DNA of 64,000 nt from Hanleya hanleyi (Eukaryota; Mollusca; Polyplacophora; Lepidopleurida; Hanleyidae): contig JAVTVY010025357.1 in assembly GCA_036873755.1 (NCBI GenBank), positions 45,869 to 109,868 on the forward strand, read 5' to 3'. Below, piece after piece: positions 1 to 12,938 of the stretch. The position numbers and the translations under genes are program-made. The notes below the pieces were generated by a model that was not told the DNA's origin, made no database searches, and saw only the letters and a program-made list of their open reading frames with translations. How positions within the stretch are numbered: position 1 is the stretch's first letter; the number at the start of each line of letters is the position of its first letter.

Positions 1-720
1 TTCCGGTATAATTTTCAAGAGTTATGGCCCTTTTTCTGAAATCTCTGTGAATGGGACTTGCCCGGGCTGTATCTTGGTTAATATTGTATGGACAAGTATG
101 AAATTTGCATGATATGTGGTTAGTGACCCACAGTTGTGCAGCGTAAAGTTTCTCCACGTTTCGCTTATATTTTCAAGAGTTATGGCCCTTTGTTCCTGAA
201 TTCTCCATGAATTGGGACTTGTCCGGGCTGGATCTCGGTTAATATTGTATGGACAATTATGAAATTTGCAGGATGTGTGGTCAGTGCCCTGTAGTTGTGC
301 AGCGTGAAGTTTCTCCGCGTTTCGCATATATTTTCAAGAGTTATGGCCCTTTTTTCTTCAAATCTTTGTGAATTGGAACTTGTCCGGGCTGGATCTCGGT
401 TAATATTGTATAGACAATTATGAAATTTGCAGGATGTATGGTCAGTGCCCTGTAGTTGTGCAGCGTGAAGTTTCTCCACATTTCGCCTATATTTTCAAGA
501 GTTATGGCCCTTTTTTCTTCAAATCTTTGTGAATTGGGATTTGTAAGTCTGGATCTCGGTTAATATTGTATGAACAAGTATGAAATTTGCTTGATATGTG
601 GTCAGTGACCCACAGGTGTGCAGCGTGAAGTTACTCTGTTTTCGGTTATATTTTCAAGAGTTATGGCCCTTTGTTTAAACCTAAGTGAATGGGATATATT
701 TATTTGTCCAAGCTGGATCT
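1..720. repeat. ~160-bp satellite array, five copies
   Basis: The anchor TTTTCAAGAGTTATGGCCC recurs at 12, 170, 331, 492 and 651, giving periods of 158, 161, 161 and 159 bp. Each unit also carries a GGACTTGTCCGGGCTGGATC-type block and a TGTGCAGCGT block. The last unit decays after about 700. The array begins before the window. It lies upstream of the ZMYND11-type exons, so it is probably intronic (inference). Minus-strand open frames across it are by-products of the repeat and repeat each other. Confidence 0.9.
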
Positions 721-2094
721 TAGTCCATAACCGATTTGAACCAGGAAAATGGCTATATTATATGTTATTCTACATTCCAAAGCAGACAAGATAGGTCCTG
801 AAGTATGAAATTGCCCCAAAAAACAGTGAATTGGGTGCAAAATTCACTGATCGCTTCATAATTTCACCACAATATACTCCCAAGGAATGTAGGTCTCATA
901 ACCAGGTCACATTTTCGGATTTGGCAAAAGCCCTGGCGACCATCTTGCATCGAAGCATCGTATTATCACTTGTTGCTTAATACTTGGAATATGTATTATG
1001 TGAGGCATGGCAAAAAAGTGACTGAAACAGAATTTTTATAATTATCCAAATTAGGCCTCCACCAACCAATAAAGAAATGCAGAACAATGGCGGGGCAGTG
1101 TCGGATTAAAGTGGAAGGGGGGGCATACAATTGAGCAATCTCTGATTGCTTCCTCCCTGTGTTATATACTATATTTTCCCAGTATTCAAAGGAAGTATCA
1201 TTATGCTTAGAATAATGTATAATTTGACAAATATTACATGAAAATATGCCAGCTATCAGGCATTCAAAATAATCTTCTGGGTTAAAAGACAAGGCAAAGT
1301 GAAATGGGGGTAAAATTATTTTGTTTTATGGTACATGTATATGTGTGGTGGGTGGTATGTATGCAGTCATTTAACATAAGGGAGATAGAATGAATAATAT
1401 ATGAGTGGTTGAGGTTAGAAACAGGTTTCTGAAACAGAAGCCTCTTAAAGTCCATTCTTAAAGACACATTAAAATTACAGTGCTTCTAAAGATATCAATG
1501 AAAAACTCTACTTGGTCCCATTATAATCCCAGTTTATATATGTGCACCTGATTTCAGCGAGAGAGGTATACAGTCCAATCTGAGGGGTTTTGCAGTGCAT
1601 TGTATGATTCATGTAGTTCTAGCTGTTGTGGTGAAATTCAGGGTTCCTACTCTTTGTGAAAGACAGAATTCCAGGACATTTCCAGGACCTTTAACTGAAT
1701 TTTCCTGAATATTTTTTAACACCTTTACCATAGTGCATTCAGCAAATTCAACAGTGTTGAAATGAATATGTATTTCAACTATCATGATTCATACAGATCT
1801 GACTGATCGAAGAATAAACTCAGTTTGTTAGAAAGAGAGTCCAGTAATTAATTGTGGCAGATATTTTGGGGGGAGATACATGTTGGACAATAAAATTCAA
1901 GGACTTTGCCAGGACTCTATATTTCCAGGTCCTGGAATTTATTTTCTCTGAAAGAAATCCAGGATCCATATGAACCATGAAAATTGCCAGGATCTGTTTC
2001 TGTAATAAAGTGATTAGAGATATCAATATTGTTTACATACATTAATAGTATTGGTATTACATATAATGATAGAACCTCCACGGAAAACTTTCAG
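721..2094. other. Probable intron of the ZMYND11-like gene, no exon recognised
   Basis: No open frame here resembles a protein I know. About 1640-1985 holds degenerate, partly inverted copies of a CCAGGAC / GTCCTGG-rich repeat (for example CCAGGACATTTCCAGGACC near 1673 and CCAGGTCCTGGAATTT near 1926), which looks like a decayed inverted-repeat element. The upstream exons of the gene must lie outside the window or are too short to see. Confidence 0.5.
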
Positions 2095-2280
2095 CTCCAC
2101 AAAGATTTTGAAGAGGACAAACAGCAGGCTGTGTCACGTGCGATGGCTAACATGCAGCGGGAGATAGAGCGTGTACGACGACAGACAGAGGAGAAATGTA
2201 AAGAACAGTACATGGAAGAAATGAAGAAACTGGCTCAGAAACATAAAGAATCCATCTCTACCACCAAGAAGAAACAATGG
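2095..2280 (+). CDS. ZMYND11: ZMYND11-like protein, penultimate coding exon (coiled coil)
   Basis: ZMYND11 (BS69) is a nuclear chromatin reader (PHD-bromo-PWWP-MYND) that binds H3.3K36me3 and represses transcription elongation. This 62-codon exon encodes a highly charged helix, including QREIERVRRQTEEKCKEQ and EEMKKLAQKH, ending in KKKQW. That is the coiled coil preceding the MYND finger in this family. The splice acceptor is placed after TTTCAG at 2094 although its pyrimidine tract is weak. The donor is the GT of GTCAGT at 2281, leaving phase 0. The reading frame joins directly to the MYND exon at 3874. ZMYND8 has a similar KKKQWC junction, but the downstream finger fits ZMYND11 better. The family call is firm; the exact 5' exon edge is less so. 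Confidence 0.9.
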
Positions 2281-3996
<1,716 letters not shown>

Positions 3997-4361
3997 CAAG
4001 GAACGCCCCATCCTACCCCCTCAAAACCCCCCGCTCATAACATATACATTTTATGCTCTCATCATTATATACTTTGCTCTGAGACAAGCTTCTTGGCAAT
4101 TCCTTGGATTTGCTCTTAAAATGCCATCATGAATTTTACTGTGAAATGATTATAATTGTTATCCTGTTTTTCCCATGGAAACGTCTGCATCAGCATGGAA
4201 ATAGTAGTTCAATAATTGTATATTTTAAGCCATCTTTCTCCCTCTTCCCTTAAAATATCACGATTTTCTCTGCTTTTTCCCCCCCAAGACAGTATCCAAA
4301 ACACGCACAATATTTATCGAAATATTGATTGTTGAAATTACAAGGATTTAGCTAGTAGCAG

Positions 4362-4367
4362 AATAAA
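4362..4367 (+). promoter_or_regulatory. Candidate poly(A) signal of the ZMYND11-like gene
   Basis: AATAAA lies 366 bp after the stop codon. Another AATAAA at 5547 could serve a longer 3' UTR. Which is used cannot be told from sequence. Confidence 0.4.
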
Positions 4368-4530
4368 TATTGTGTAGAATCTGCTCTGTACTTTGGAAGA
4401 CCTTCACCTTTGATCTCTGCTATTATACCACATGGCATGTTTTGATGTGATCCTATTGTAACCATGGTGACCCTTGATCCCTGTTACTCTATGGTTTCCT
4501 TATATGGTCATCTTTATGATTCATCATTAA

Positions 4531-4835
4531 GTTTGACCTACTGTGGGTCATCTATGAAGGTACAATGTAAACGTAGCTAAAAGCCTTTGAGAATTGAACG
4601 GTTTAAGGTTTAATAGCAGTGAATTGTTTATCACTAAGTTTGACCTACTGTAGGTCATCTATGAAGGTACAATGTAAACATAGCTAAAACCCTTTGAGAA
4701 TTGAGCGGTTTACGGTTTAATAGCAGTGAATTGTTTATCACTAAGTTTGACCTACTGTAGGTGATCCATGAAAGTACAATGTAAACGTAGCTAAAAGTCT
4801 GTGAGAATTGAACGGTTTAATAGCAGTGAATGTGT
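4531..4835. repeat. 107-bp tandem repeat, three copies
   Basis: GTTTGACCTACTGT anchors at 4531, 4638 and 4745, a period of exactly 107 bp. The units share GTACAATGTAAACGTAGCTAAAA and the AATAGCAGTGAATTG end, and the third is shortened. The repeat lies just past the ZMYND11-like stop, perhaps inside a long 3' UTR. Confidence 0.9.
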
Positions 4836-6818
4836 TGTACATGTTACAATTGCTGTAGCAGTAAATTCTAGCAATCATGGTAAATCCTCTAATAATTCAA
4901 TCTGCAAACAGGAAGTGAAAGTTTTCACCATAAAATCAGAGGGTGATCAAATTTATTAGAACAGGAAGTTGACAAAATGGTCATGTTGGTAATCCATTTT
5001 TGTTATTTTAACAATTTTTAAAAGAGGGTAATCAAACTTATTAGAGCAACTGACTGAGTTTTGTCCACAAATTGAATTATAAGGGAATTTACCATAGTCC
5101 AAAGCATCATTGGTTTCTACCCCTTTTAACATTAGTTAATTCAAAATTTTAAAAATGAATCAGATATTTTCATTGGTTCTTGGAAGAAAATACAGCCAAT
5201 GACGGCTAGTTTCTAAAAAAGTTCAATCATAGTGAGTAAAATATAGACAGACATATTTTATCTTGTCATCCACATTATCTTGATATTCAAATATTCTTCC
5301 CCATTGAGAGTGGATAAATATATCCTGGAAATAACCCTGCCCAGATCTTCCCCAGGCATGACCAGTCCTTCTGCAGAGCTATACCCCAGGCCTATGCTAA
5401 ACTGACATAAATGGATCAGGATGTGACCTGATGTCTGATTGCAGAAGAACGTTGTTTGACCTGTCTAAAACTAATATCACTGACGGTCAATAAGCTGACA
5501 TTTATCTTGGGGCACTATAACCAGTCATACAATGAAAGGCTTGCACAATAAAAGCAGAAGACAAAGCGAAAGTTCTCTGTTAATTAATTGGGTAACTGTG
5601 CCAAGATCGAAAAACAGGAAGTGGCAATCTCAGAATCTGATTGCATTGTCCCCAAACAGTCATTTATGACCCAGTGTGGAGTAGAGCTTTGTGGCAGGAC
5701 CAACCTTGTCCCAAGGAGACTATCACTCCCTCCCTATCCCATCCTTTGTATAAATCTGGTTCATCATGATCATTTATCCAAGCTCTATATAGACTTGTAA
5801 GATACACGATAATTATACATTGTAACAACATTACTTGTACGTGGTTTTGGAGCCTTTTTTTTTCATGTTACATATTTGCTTTAACAAGGAACGTGGTCTC
5901 ATTTGCATATTTATAACAATGGTGGTGTATCACAGTGCTAGAAATAATGTTGTCTCTTCTGGCTAAGTGTGCTACATGATGATCATCTATATAAATGTCA
6001 TGGCAGAAATGGCTAGATCGAGAAGAATTTTGCTCTGCACCACCTGGAGAAACTTTTTGGGAGTTATTTTCCCTTGAATTGCTCCTGTACATATCTTCAA
6101 GTTGACCAATCACTGTCACTTTCACATCAGGCCTTGTCATGGAGAAATTGCAGGTGAGCAGTCAGCTAGTCTCCTGCATTACCTTTTCAATGTGAGTCGG
6201 CAAGCATTTTGACTCGGAAGTTGAACAATGTAAATTTAGATGAACAGTCATCTGCTCGTCTCAAATTCATCTTTGGTGAGAAAGAGGTGAACATGAGCAA
6301 CTGCTTATCTCTCATGACGAGGTGTTCACTGAGCTGAGAAGTTCATTGTGGCCGCCTCCAGATGAAGATATACTGTAACCATCTAATGTGTATCATATAT
6401 TCTGATTGGTTCTAAATAAATGTGTATTGCATTCTGATTGGTTCCCACAAGCATCAGCTGCACTTCATTCATCACTGAGGTTTGCCATCTAACTTGCACT
6501 AGCCATTTTAGTCAAGGCAGCTTGCAGATGTTCACGATGTAGCACACTTTACTGGTGAAGATGAAATTAATGTGTGTTAGACGTGTTAATCTTTCATTCT
6601 AATGATAAATGACCGCCAATGTCACGAATATGCTGCTGTTGTATATACGGTACATGTAGCATTGCTGGGCTCTCTGTATATAGTTAACAGGAATAACTTA
6701 AATATGTTCATTTATCAAACCATGTTCATCTTTCAAACATCACAGGTCAACTTCAAACACGAAGAAAATTTCACCATGCATTGTAGACCCAAATTCATAC
6801 TTTCAACAGGTTACATGG
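4836..6818. other. Intergenic or 3' UTR sequence, no gene seen
   Basis: A/T-rich DNA without a recognisable protein, RNA gene or clear repeat. Short open frames (for example 5588-5800 + and 5868-6140 -) show no domain and no splice logic that I can see. Confidence 0.5.
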
Positions 6819-7180
6819 GTTAGGGGAATCCCGCTCTCTAAAACGGAGGTAAAAAGGGTTGTTTTCGCTCAATAAATCAGTTCACATAATGAATTCAGCA
6901 AAATCCTCTTGAGGCGCATACAGACATATCTGTCTGCATTGAATGGTAATAAAAAAGTAAGTTGTCATCTATCTAATTTGCATAATAATAGGCCAAACAT
7001 CCTTTGCGCTGTTTAAACAACATTGGCTGGTTCTCCACATGGCAAATTAATTTTATGACATGGAACAATAGATAAATCAATGTGCCTGAAATTTTGGTGC
7101 ATTGATTAAGAAGGAATCAAAAGTTGTTGAGCAAAAACGACCCTTTATACCTCCATTTTAGAGAGCGGAATCGCCCTAAC
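6819..7180. mobile_element. MITE-like element with ~54-bp terminal inverted repeats
   Basis: The left end GTTAGGGGAATCCCGCTCTC (6819) is inverted at GAGAGCGGAATCGCCCTAAC (7161-7180). The match continues inward through GGAGGTAAAAAGGGTTGTTTT-like sequence for about 54 bp with few mismatches. The element is 362 bp and has no coding capacity. No clear target duplication was found. Confidence 0.75.
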
Positions 7181-9135
7181 CTGTTCAATGAGCTTTTTAC
7201 AAAACACATACATGTGTATGTATATATTTTTTTTGTAGTTTAACTTTGTTTAAGGTTATACCTGTTCGTTCTGGGCTGGACATCATCAGATTTTAAAAAC
7301 TTCCCCCTAATTCTACAGTTGTCTGTCTAGATGTATTTTTGGTACCTCAGCTCACATTCTGTTTCTATCATTATAGACCAATTTCGCAAGAAAAAGTTGT
7401 TGCTAAACAATAAATTTGAACAGGCATCTATATTTCTTGGTATTACATGTACATGTTAGATATAAAATCTTGGCCATTTTTGCATCCAATACAGGTGTCT
7501 AGTTTGTGGCACTTAATTATATGATAAGTGCAGTTTTTGGTGGATAGTGATTTTCTGCTGAACTAATTATGTAATAAACCTCAAACTCTTCTTAATTCCT
7601 TTTTTTCAAGGAAAAATATGGTATTGTGTAATAGGTGATGTGATTTATGACCAGTACGCGCTACAATATTTGTTTCCTTAATTTGAAGCTGATAGCATGT
7701 CTGCCTGGATTTGCTTGGAAAACAGTGAGGATAACAGAAATAATGTGACCCGTTCTCATGACATCAGATTGTATACGTCCTACTGTCAGATACCCTCTGA
7801 TTGCATTTGATTTAAAAACACAGTGCACAGCTTTTGTGTGCATGGCCCAGAGTGTGCTGAGAAAGACTCCCACACAGTGTCCTTTGGCAGGCTGAAACTG
7901 GAGCTTGATAAAGTGATGTAATATCACTTGTCGTTATTGCACCATGTAAGCGTCCTGTCTTTGACTTGTGCCCTGTCCTCAGTGTTTTATAGGGTGGATG
8001 GAGGGTGTCTGGTTCCATGCTGCTTTGAAGATTTCTTCTTTGAAGTAGCAGGAACACAAGTTGGCTGGGTGGTGCTTAGTTGGTTCGTCGCCCACAGTAA
8101 TTACACACGGTAGCATGTGGACTATCGGGAAACAGTATCCAAATGGCATCATTCCCAGACAGATCCGTGAAGATCAAAGAGTTTACTCCCGCCGAAAAGT
8201 TTGGCTTTGTTTGGGGGTAGAAAATATCAAAGGATTGTGCCGCATGAGATCTTAATCTTGGTGAAGTAAACGTCAATCATTGTCAAGAGAGAAAAGTCAG
8301 AAATGGTCGTGATTGGCTTATCATGGGATCTCGCAGAATATCGGAGAACAATTTGCACGAAGTTTTCATAGCAGTACGTCTAGATGGTATTCCCCTGATT
8401 TACCGTCTTGGTTTATCTAGATTGTGTTGTGTGTTGCCAATCAGAGATACAAACGACTCTGCCATTGGCTGTTATGAGCTAGATCACATCGCACTCCTGA
8501 ATTATGTATGACATACTACGAATGCATTGTGGTAGCATGAATCTGGTAGTGTGAGAAGGCTTCTTCTGTATGCTGAATGCATTTTCCATCTCGTACGCAA
8601 ATACATCCTTGCTGTGTCAGTCACCCCAAATGCTCATAAATGTGCTCGCCATTCTCGACTCAATGTAGTCCGAGGTTGTTACACTGACAGTTTGAGAGGT
8701 TACACACTTGGACAATGCCGGAACCCAATCACAATGCCACAAAAAGACAAATTACCTGGAATACAGTATACAGTTTTCAGTATGGCTGAATACTCATTCT
8801 GGACTAGACATGTTGATTGCTTCGTTGACTCTGCTGCAAAACTCATAGAATTTCAAATTGACCCATATTGAGATTATTGTTTTTGATGCACCATATCTTT
8901 GTAGCTGTGATCAGGACCTAGTTCTACAACTACTGTATCCTAGAGTATTGATTTGCTGTTCAAACCAAAAGGTCCTTACAGAGATGAAGAATTATCATCA
9001 CCAGATGTGACTGCATGATTACATCATCATCATGAAAATATTATCGTCTAAAGTAATTTCTATGACAAACACAAGCAAATATGACCCTGGATCATTTTTG
9101 ACAAAACTATGTGGATCATTTTTGACAAAACTATG
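7181..9135. other. Intergenic sequence, no gene seen
   Basis: Several short open frames occur (for example 8551-8871 + and 7661-7927 -) but none has a recognisable domain, and they overlap on opposite strands. I see no repeat array or RNA gene. Confidence 0.45.
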
Positions 9136-9320
9136 TACAGTGAAACCTGTTTAAACCGACCATGCTTGGGACCAGATCATAGTGTTGGATTTTATAGGGT
9201 TCTGGTTTATCAAGTTTAAAAATACTTTAAATTTAGTATTGGGACCATGGATATATGCCGGTATTTAGAGGTTGATCAGTTTACCCAGGTCAGGTGTCGG
9301 TATTCACAGGTTTCACTGTA
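9136..9320. mobile_element. Pogo/Tigger-like MITE, 185 bp
   Basis: The element starts TACAGTGAAACCTGT and ends with its exact reverse complement, ACAGGTTTCACTGTA: 15-bp perfect terminal inverted repeats including the TA that is usually the duplicated target. CAGTGRAACCT-type ends are typical of the pogo/Tigger branch of Tc1/mariner (established knowledge). The interior is non-coding. Confidence 0.85.
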
Positions 9321-10259
9321 CTATCAGTCCAAACGTTTTGAAGAGACGGCTTGTTTTATTTGTTGTGGAGTCATCTGGTGACAACTTTTATTAGGGTATG
9401 TGTATTTCTGTGATTATCATAGCCATACGTTGACATCCACCAACTATTCAGCCAGGTCGCCAGCAAGTATAATATTAATACGCAAGAACATGAAGACGCA
9501 CAAGCTTGATTATGGCACATAATTAATTATGATGCATTCCTTCTCACTCATCCCCACCCCTTCTTGCCCATAAAATGCTCCCCTCTTCCCAACACACACA
9601 TACACCCCACCAAAACTTCCCCCTCCCCCCCGGGGTTTTTGGGGTGATGCCACCTTCATGGGATCTCAGTATCGACGATGTCGAGTTCATACAGAGAAAA
9701 GCTGGAGGAGAAACTTTTCGAGAGAAACCGCATGGGGGCGCCTCTCAAATCAAAACAATGACGGATACTGAACTAGGGGATGGAATATTCATTAACTTGT
9801 ACCTAATCCGCTCAAATATGGGCATATTCCGATTAGTCACAAGGTCATGAATGCGCTCCGGTATGTTTCAGAATCAACCAGTTCGTATTCATTATGGTTT
9901 GTAAGATATCCGTCCTGGCACAGATTTGGGATGATGCTTATAGTAGATTTGATAGGTAGTCTCGTATAATAAAACTACATGGCCGTTCTCAAGCAGACTG
10001 AATCATATCTGAAGAATAGTGGTACGGTAATAATTGCAGTCCTCTTCAGGGATAAATTATACTATAATTATATTCTTGCATTGTGAAACACGCAGCCAGA
10101 AAATACTGGCTCAGGTGAAAATCAAACTCGCCACTTAGAGGAAGGGTAATTGATGTAGATTATCAAACTGTGGAGGACATTGAGGATGTAATCAGCCTTT
10201 ATATCTATCATCAATAATTCATGCTATCAATTTAACATTCTAGCAATCGAAAATATGTA
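9321..10259. other. Intergenic sequence, no gene seen
   Basis: Contains a short C-rich run at about 9596-9640. No protein, RNA gene or clear repeat was recognised. Confidence 0.45.
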
Positions 10260-10735
10260 GATAGGTCAGTTTTGGAAAAATGAAATATCTCGCTAATTAC
10301 TCACAATAGATATCTTAAACTTCATGTATATATGGCTGGTTTCATGAAAAATAGTTTGTTTTTCTTCAACTTCGTTTTGGTGCACCAAATCTCATGCTTT
10401 AATGATGTTTAATGAACAGTTGAAATATATTTGCATAATAATTTGAAAATTTCAGAGTTACTGATAACAAATCTTTTTTGAATTTCAAATGAAACTGGTA
10501 ACTGGGTACCATGGAGGTCCCATATTTCTTTTTCAAGATAATATGGTAAGTGAGATCTTGTGCACCAAACATAGACAACTTGTCAGGAAAATTTAAATCA
10601 TTTTTCATCAAAATTTATTTTAAAAAAGCGAACACCTATACAACCACAACACCCTATTGAGTACACATGTTATCTTTCAGATTTTTACTGTAATTTGTGA
10701 TATATATAATTTTTCAAAACTGACCTATTCACATG
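10260..10735. mobile_element. Degenerate foldback element
   Basis: ATAGGTCAGTTTTGGAAAAA near 10262 is inverted as TTTTTCAAAACTGACCTATT near 10712. An inner pair, GTTTTGGTGCACCAAATCTCA near 10374 and TGAGATCTTGTGCACCAAAC near 10551, is also inverted. The arms are therefore colinear but diverged, as in an old MITE or foldback. No coding region. Confidence 0.55.
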
Positions 10736-11738
10736 TTCATGTTTTCCACTAGCATTTTCGCTTTAAGTAACTACAATTTTCTCAGTAACTCCGTCAGTAT
10801 ACATGTATATAGTGTATGTTTTAATATGGTTTAGAAAGCATTGAAAAATAAATAAAAAGTCACACCCCATACACGAAATCAAGCATTTTATTGAAATGCA
10901 GTTGACTTTGGTGTGAACAAGGGATCAACTTCTCACAGAAACTCTGGTGCATCATGGGATAACTTCCAGTTCAAAAGCATTTGATTGGTCAATTCAAAGT
11001 TTCAAATGGAAATCTGGTATTTTCATAGGCTTGTAAAGAAACTTGGAAGAAAATCCAGCCACTCACAAGAATTTCTGTAAAGGCTCATTTGCATGTAATT
11101 TTTCCCTCGTTCCCTTGTAATAATAAATAGTGAACATGGATTTTTTTTTTTATTATTCACATATACAGCTCGTGTCACTACATCCCTTACTCTCCTTGTT
11201 CTCCTGTTGATTCATACCAACAAATATTCATCTATTGGCCACTAGGGGGAGCTTTGAACATACAATTACCGAGGACCTATGGTAATCGATTTTAAAAATG
11301 GAATTTTGTATAATGTTTAACTTTAGGCTAGTCCTTGATCAGATTTAATCTAGTTAATTTCATGTGTCAAAGTTTCGAGAAAAACAAATTTGTTTTGTAG
11401 TTCAAACCATCGTTACTACTGTGTCAAATGACCCTGAAGGGCGACAAAATTCTATCGCCAGTGGTAGCAGGCTAGCAGCCTCCCGCAACACAAGGAATTT
11501 TTAGTCAATTTCAAAGTCAGAATGCAGATTTATCAGTTGATATTTTTGGTCTGCAGTATCATTTGTGCAGCTATCAACCAATCAGTGTTACTATGAGGAA
11601 TCTGACATGAATCGAGCATATAGCAAATGATTGGATAATACAGCTAAAGCACCTCAGCAGCCAATCACAGAATATCGGGCGGTTTGAATGGCGGGGAGGG
11701 AAAAAAGTATAATGAGATAAGGTCATATAGAAACATAG
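10736..11738. other. Intergenic sequence, no gene seen
   Basis: Unique-looking A/T-rich sequence between two repeat elements. No gene, RNA or array recognised. Confidence 0.4.
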
Positions 11739-12938
11739 TTTTTACCCCTCGGCCAATTTTGGCCATGGGGTATTGTCGTCGTCTTGTACGTCCGTCTGTC
11801 CGTACGTCCGTATGTCCGTACGTGAGCGAGATAGCCGGAAAACGGTTCCACTGAAGAATTCCAAATTTGGTATGCTTATTTACCTGGTCAAGGACCAGAA
11901 GCCTATTGAATTGGGACCTGATTGGGTGGAAACCTTGGCGGCCATCTTTAATTTTATGCAAAATGGATTATGATCCATATCTCGGAAACCATTTGACTGT
12001 TCAATACGAAAGTTGGTATACATCATCGATACATCAAGCAACTTTCAATGAATTACCAAACCGGCTTTTCTGATTAGCTGGAAATCCTGGAGGCCATCTT
12101 TAATTTATGCGAAATCGATAATGATACATATCTCTGTTACCATTCACTTGTTTTATATGAAAGTTGGTATACATCATCGATACATCCAGATACTTTGAAT
12201 TGGGACCTGATTGACCGAAAACTTTGGCGGCCATCTTTAATTTATGCAAAAACTTTAATGATGTATCTCTGATACCATTTAAGTGTTGTATACCAAACTT
12301 GGTATACAGCATCGATGTATCAAGACTTGCAATGAATAACCACATCAGTTCCTCTGAGTGGAGGGAAGGATGGGCGGCCATCTTTAATTTATGCAAAATC
12401 ATTAATGATCTCGTTCTCTGATACCGTTCAAGTGCTCAATGCAAAATTTGGTATACATCATCGATGCATTAAGAGACTTACGACAAATGTTTCTCTGATT
12501 GGGCGGAAACCTTGGTGGCCATCTTTAATTTATGCAAAATCTTTAGTGATGTATATCTCTGATACCATTTCAGCATTCTATACGAAACTTGCAGCATCAA
12601 TGTATCAAGAGACTTTCAATGAATAACCACATCAGTTTCTCTGAGTGGCGGGAAGGATGGGCGGCCATCTTTAATTTATGCGAAATCATTAATGATCTCT
12701 ATCTCTGATACCGTTCAAATGCTCGATGTAAAATTTGGTATACATCATTGATGCATCAAGAAACTTATGTAATGAACCGGTAGAATAGAAACCTTAGGGG
12801 TCATTTCTAATTGCAAAATTTTTGATAATCTGTATATTTATGACTTGACTGCTTGGTGTTCCTGATATCTTGGTTCAAATTGAATACATTATGAATGTAC
12901 CCAGAGCCAAGGGGTTTTCAGATGCGCAGCTTCGTATT
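11739..12938 (+). mobile_element. ACCCCTCGGCC repeat element, copy A
   Basis: The element starts TTTTTACCCCTCGGCC, followed by a GTCCGTCTGTCCGTACGTCC microsatellite. It ends GAGCCAAGGGGTTTTC plus about 20 shared bases (GATGCGCAGCTTCGTATTT). The ends form a short imperfect inverted repeat. The interior is a tandem array anchored on GGCGGCCATCTTTAATTTATG-like blocks at about 11938, 12091, 12228, 12375, 12513 and 12661; spacing alternates near 137 and 147 bp, a ~285-bp dimer. Left end, microsatellite, core tandem repeats and right end is the architecture of the non-autonomous 'pearl'-type elements of bivalves (inference). Copies B and C lie at 52564 and 58559. Confidence 0.8.

Noticed and set aside
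22..479. Two overlapping-type minus-strand frames sharing EKLHAAQLQGTDHTSCKFHN
   Set aside because: They are the same stretch of the 160-bp satellite read twice; their similarity comes from the repeat, not from a gene family.
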